From Caulobacter sp. (GTDB lineage Bacteria; Pseudomonadota; Alphaproteobacteria; Caulobacterales; Caulobacteraceae): DNA of 7,692 nucleotides. The stretch covers positions 1-7,692 of the forward strand of contig JAQGIN010000552.1 of assembly GCA_028291125.1 (NCBI GenBank), written 5' to 3'. Numbering within the stretch: position 1 is the first letter of the stretch; each line of letters begins with the position of its first letter. The translations under genes and the position numbers were made by a program. This document shows positions 4,864 to 7,692 of this stretch, piece after piece. The notes under the pieces were generated by a model, which was given only the letters and a program-made list of their open reading frames with translations, was not told the origin of the DNA and ran no database searches.

Positions 4864-6360
4864 ATGACGAATAGCCGTCGGGCGAGCTTGCTGGCCGCCG
4901 CTTGCAGCATGGGCCTGGTGGCCGCGTTGGCGTCCGTCTCTCACGCGGAAACTCTGACCGACGCCATCACCCTGGCCTATCAGACCAACCCCACCCTGCA
5001 GCAGCAGCGCGCCAGCCAAAGGGCCACGGACGAAAGCGTCGTTCAGGCCAAGACCGCGTTCCGGCCGACCCTCAACGCCTCGGCCGACGTCACCGGCCAG
5101 CGCACCGACTACGCCAACGACCGCTTCATCGACCGCAACGGCGACGGCCTGCCCGACGCCGGCACCAGCGCCGTCGATCACGCCAACGCCAGCGGCAGCA
5201 GCGCCAGCCTGGCGCTGTCGCAGCCGCTCTACACCGGTGGCCGCGCCTCGGCGAACCTGTCGGCGGCCGAGGCCGATGTGCTGTCGAGCCGCGAGGGCCT
5301 GCGCGGCGTCGAGCAGAGCGTGCTGGCCAGCGTCATCCAGGCCTATGTCGACGTGCGCCGCGACCAGGAGCGCCTGCGCATCGCCCAGGACAATGTCGCC
5401 GTCCTGCAGCGCCAGCTCGACGAGTCCCAGGCCCGCTTCGACGTCGGCGAGATCACCCGCACCGACGTCGCCCAGTCCCAGGCCCGCCTGGCCGCCGCCA
5501 AGGCGACCCTGTCGTCCACTCAAGGCGCCCTGGCCATCAGCCGCGCGGCCTACGCCGCCGTGGTCGGCCAGAACCCCACCGACCTGGCCGCCGAGCCCTC
5601 CCTGGCCTCGCTGCTGCCGCCCTCGGTCGAACAGGCCTTCGAGGCCGCCGACGCCAATAACCCGCAGGTGCAGTCAGCCCGCTACGCCGCCCAGGCCGCC
5701 GCCGCTCGCGTGGCCCTGGCCAAGGCGGCGACCCGTCCGACCGTGTCGGCCCGCGCCGGGCTCGGCTATGCGGCCGGCCAGTCCGGCGGCGTCGGCTCGC
5801 AGTTCGACGACTATGATCGCAACCTCAGCGGCTCGGTGACCGCCTCGATCCCGCTGTTCACCGGCGGCCTGACCTCGTCGCAGATCCGCGCCGCCCGCGA
5901 GCGCGAGAACGCCGCCCGCATCGCCGTCGAGGGCGCTCAGCGCACCGTGCTGCAGCAGGTGTCCAACGCCTGGAGCACGCTGCTGGCCTCGCGCGCCAAC
6001 CTGGTCTCCAACGAGGAGCAGGTCCGGGCCGCCCGCATCGCCTTCGAGGGCGTGCGCCAGGAGCAGCAGGTTGGTCTGCGCACCACCCTGGACGTGCTGA
6101 ACCAGGAGCAGGAGCTGCGCAACGCCGAGGTGGCCCTGGTGGTCGCCCGTCACGACGAATATGTCGCCAGCGCCGGCGTGCTGCAGGCCATGGGCTCGCT
6201 GAACGTCGCCACCCTGGCGCCGGGCGTCGAGCGCTATGATCCGAAGGCCTCCTATGACCGTGTCACCCACAGCTTTGGCTTCGTGCCGTGGGAGCCGGCG
6301 GTTCAGGCGATTGACAAGATCGGCGCCCCGGCGGTGAAATCGGTCGCTGCGACTAAGTAG
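4864..6360 (+). CDS. tolC: TolC/RsaF-family outer-membrane efflux channel
   Basis: A 498-residue outer-membrane channel for type I secretion and/or drug efflux, forming a trimeric barrel with a periplasmic alpha-helical tunnel. The start at ATG 4864 (GGGGA at 4849-4853) gives a signal peptide: basic MTNSRR, hydrophobic core, cleavage after VSHA (residue 28). The mature start ETLTDAITLAYQTNPTL is the standard first helix. Two repeats follow, each with an FRP/RP beta-strand entry (67-68 and about 295) and a TGG turn (YTGGR, LFTGG). The conserved LDVLNQEQEL lies at about 409-418. The frame is open far upstream, but that extension overlaps the PIMT-like gene and lacks family similarity. From its place before popZ it matches the position I recall for C. 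crescentus rsaFb, one of two TolC paralogues used to export the S-layer protein. No ABC transporter or adaptor gene is adjacent, so the substrate cannot be read here. The first extracellular loop carries a DxNxDGxxD motif. The 131 bases before popZ show no clear terminator. Confidence 0.93.
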   Translation: MTNSRRASLLAAACSMGLVAALASVSHAETLTDAITLAYQTNPTLQQQRASQRATDESVVQAKTAFRPTLNASADVTGQRTDYANDRFIDRNGDGLPDAGTSAVDHANASGSSASLALSQPLYTGGRASANLSAAEADVLSSREGLRGVEQSVLASVIQAYVDVRRDQERLRIAQDNVAVLQRQLDESQARFDVGEITRTDVAQSQARLAAAKATLSSTQGALAISRAAYAAVVGQNPTDLAAEPSLASLLPPSVEQAFEAADANNPQVQSARYAAQAAAARVALAKAATRPTVSARAGLGYAAGQSGGVGSQFDDYDRNLSGSVTASIPLFTGGLTSSQIRAARERENAARIAVEGAQRTVLQQVSNAWSTLLASRANLVSNEEQVRAARIAFEGVRQEQQVGLRTTLDVLNQEQELRNAEVALVVARHDEYVASAGVLQAMGSLNVATLAPGVERYDPKASYDRVTHSFGFVPWEPAVQAIDKIGAPAVKSVAATK

Positions 6361-6491
6361 CCCGCTCGGCGGCCGATTTCGCCTTCGGGGAATACTGGAG
6401 CTTGCTTAAGCCGCGCAAGTCTGCACCATCGGCGTCGGACGACTGAATACAGCCGTCCAAGGATTCGTACCCCTTCATTACGGCCGCGCAC

Positions 6492-7064
6492 ATGTCCGAT
6501 CAGACCACGCAAGAACCGACCATGGAGGAGATCCTCGCCTCCATCCGGCGCATCATCTCCGAGGATGACACGCCGGCCGAGGTCGAGGCCGAGGCTCCGG
6601 AAGCGGCCGAACCCGAGAGCGTTGAGCCCGAATCCGCCCCCGAATTCGTCGCCGAACCGGAATCCGAGTCCGTGGCCGCCGAGTCCGGCGAGGACGTGCT
6701 CGAGCTGACCGATCCGATCGAGCCCGAACCCGAACCGGTGGAAAGCGTCGGCGACATCGACGTCTATTCGCCGCCGGCCCCCGAACCGGAGCCGGAAACC
6801 ACGACGTCGATCCCGAACTTCTCGCGCGAGGAAGTGGCCGAGAACCTGGTCGGCGACCACGCCGCCGGCCTGGCCGCCAGCGCCTTCGGCAGCCTGTCGG
6901 CCGCCATCGGCATGCCGCGCGACGAACGCACCCTCGACGACGTGGTCCGCGAACTGCTGCGGCCGCTGCTCAAGCAGTGGCTGGACGACAATCTTCCGCG
7001 CATCGTCGAGCTGAAGGTCGAGGAAGAAGTCCAGCGCATCGCCCGCGGCCGCGTCGGCGGCTGA
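6492..7064 (+). CDS. popZ: Polar organising protein PopZ (DUF2497)
   Basis: PopZ self-assembles into a polar matrix that anchors the chromosomal origin through ParB and recruits cell-cycle regulators. The 190 residues show the three known parts. An N-terminal partner-binding helix, EPTMEEILASIRRIISEDD (8-26), is nearly identical to my memory of C. crescentus PopZ. A disordered acidic linker (24-108) has 29 Asp/Glu, 16 Pro and no Lys or Arg. The C-terminal region has a helix at about 113-135 (EEVAENLVG...ASAFGSL) and the oligomerisation helices TLDDVVRELLRPLLKQWLDDNLPRIVELKVEEEVQRI (147-183). The conserved LELTDPI and VGDIDVYSPP segments lie inside the linker (70-76, 86-95). It is slightly longer than the 177-residue C. 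crescentus protein. There is no Shine-Dalgarno site directly before the ATG; AAGGA at 6459-6463 is too distant. The leader contains a GATTC (GANTC, CcrM methylation) site at 6462-6466 and a CTTGC-N9-GCAAG dyad at 6401-6419. A terminator follows at 7105-7133, so the message probably ends with this gene. Confidence 0.96.
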   Translation: MSDQTTQEPTMEEILASIRRIISEDDTPAEVEAEAPEAAEPESVEPESAPEFVAEPESESVAAESGEDVLELTDPIEPEPEPVESVGDIDVYSPPAPEPEPETTTSIPNFSREEVAENLVGDHAAGLAASAFGSLSAAIGMPRDERTLDDVVRELLRPLLKQWLDDNLPRIVELKVEEEVQRIARGRVGG

Positions 7065-7104
7065 TCTCGACCCGAAACGCGGCGCGCCTGGCGCGCCGAT
7101 GAAG

Positions 7105-7133
7105 AGGCGACCGCTTGCCGCGGTCGCCTTTTT
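7105..7133 (+). terminator. Rho-independent terminator of popZ
   Basis: A perfect 10-bp stem (AGGCGACCGC 7105-7114 with GCGGTCGCCT 7120-7129), a 5-base loop and a run of five T residues (7129-7133), 41 bases after the popZ stop codon. Just upstream, GGCGCGCC occurs twice (7081-7088 and 7090-7097) and could form a second small hairpin. Confidence 0.9.
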
Positions 7134-7204
7134 CCGTTCCCAGCCCTGAAAACACCGCCGATCCGGTTTCGCGGGGCGGCCGCAGATGGCATACCCGCAG
7201 CGCC

Positions 7205-7692
7205 ATGCTTGAAAAGACCTTCGATCCCAAATCCGTCGAACCGCGCCTGTACGCCGCGTGGGAGTCCTCCGGAGCCTTCAAACCGACCGACGACCCGAAC
7301 GCCGAGCCGTTCGTCATCGTCATCCCGCCGCCCAATGTGACGGGATCCCTGCACATCGGCCACGCGCTGAATAATACGCTGCAGGACGTGCTGACCCGCT
7401 TCCACCGCATGCGCGGCAAGGCCGCCTTGTGGCTGCCGGGCACCGACCATGCCGGCATCGCCACCCAGATGGTGGTCGAGCGCCAGCTGGCCGCCGCCGG
7501 CAATGTCGGCCGCCGCGAGCTGGGCCGTGAGGCCTTCGTCGACAAGGTCTGGGCCTGGAAGGCCGAAAGCGGCGGCGAGATCGTCAATCAGCTGCGTCGC
7601 CTGGGCGCGTCCTGCGACTGGAGCCGTGAGCGCTTCACGCTGGACGAGGGGCTGTCGAGCGCCGTGCGCAAGGTGTTCGTGGCGCTGTACAA
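7205..7692 (+). CDS. valS: Valyl-tRNA synthetase, N-terminal part (runs off the window)
   Basis: A class I aminoacyl-tRNA synthetase that charges tRNA-Val and edits misactivated threonine. Only the first 162 codons are in the window; the frame is open to the right edge. The start MLEKTFDPKSVEPRLYAAW is typical. The signature PPPNVTGSLHIGHA carries the HIGH ATP-binding motif at residues 50-53, preceded by the invariant proline triplet (41-43). LPGTDHAGIATQ follows (about 79-90), then the region leading to the editing domain. The KMSKS motif, editing domain and C-terminal coiled coil lie beyond the window. The ATG has no Shine-Dalgarno site. A weak promoter-like pair, TTTCGC (7168-7173) and CATACC (7190-7195), would start the message just a few bases before the ATG, hinting at a leaderless or very short leader. 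Alternative starts inside the window lack family support. Confidence 0.96.
   Translation, partial: MLEKTFDPKSVEPRLYAAWESSGAFKPTDDPNAEPFVIVIPPPNVTGSLHIGHALNNTLQDVLTRFHRMRGKAALWLPGTDHAGIATQMVVERQLAAAGNVGRRELGREAFVDKVWAWKAESGGEIVNQLRRLGASCDWSRERFTLDEGLSSAVRKVFVALY

Noticed and set aside
6401..6420. CtrA box before popZ (TTAAGCCGCGCAAGT)
   Set aside because: Only one half-site is present; the second half after seven bases is AAGT rather than TTAA, so it does not meet the consensus.
7134..7204. T-box or other riboswitch before valS
   Set aside because: The space between the popZ terminator and the valS ATG is only about 70 bases and shows no specifier-loop or antiterminator structure.
1..7692. 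CRISPR array or other regularly spaced repeats
   Set aside because: No direct repeats with regular spacers are present apart from the paired motifs in the IS ends.

Overview
The window is GC-rich chromosomal DNA from an alphaproteobacterium, most likely a member of the Caulobacteraceae (Caulobacter or Phenylobacterium type). The strongest taxonomic marker is a popZ gene (6492-7064) whose N-terminal helix and C-terminal oligomerisation region closely resemble the Caulobacter crescentus polar organiser. It sits between a TolC-family exporter gene and valS, an order I recall from Caulobacter. Two promoter-like sites of the Caulobacter housekeeping sigma type and a full CtrA consensus box agree with this. 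No database search was possible; all family assignments come from reading the translations.

Left edge (1-1036): a phage-derived and mobile segment. The 3' end of an inner-membrane-spanin-like gene overlaps an Rz1-like outer-membrane lipoprotein gene in another frame, the classic layout of phage lysis spanins. Immediately downstream lies a 440-bp remnant of an IS481-family insertion sequence. It keeps both inverted ends and the start and end of the transposase but has lost the catalytic middle. Next comes a tRNA-Asn(GUU) gene on the minus strand, its 3' end facing the phage segment, so it is a plausible old prophage attachment site.

Centre (1037-4090): the translation factor EF-P and its modification enzymes. 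epmA (lysyl-tRNA-synthetase-like EF-P ligase) and epmB (radical-SAM lysine 2,3-aminomutase) run as one minus-strand operon ending in a rho-independent terminator. efp diverges from epmA. EF-P keeps the modifiable lysine (K33), so this looks like a self-contained beta-lysylation cassette. An isolated perfect CtrA box (TTAA-N7-TTAAC) lies between epmB and its terminator.

Right (4091-7692): a plus-strand row. First is a shortened protein-L-isoaspartate methyltransferase homologue that has lost its SAM-binding glycine motif, with its own good promoter. It is followed by a TolC/RsaF-type outer-membrane channel, popZ with a strong terminator, and the first 162 codons of valS. ValRS contains the universally conserved Pro-Pro-Pro before its HIGH motif, a known EF-P-dependent stall site, which links the two halves of the window functionally.

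Most of the window is conserved core chromosome. The parts that merit a second look are the spanin/IS/tRNA junction, the orphan CtrA box with its small hairpins, the apparently dead methyltransferase, and a calcium-loop-like insertion in the exporter.
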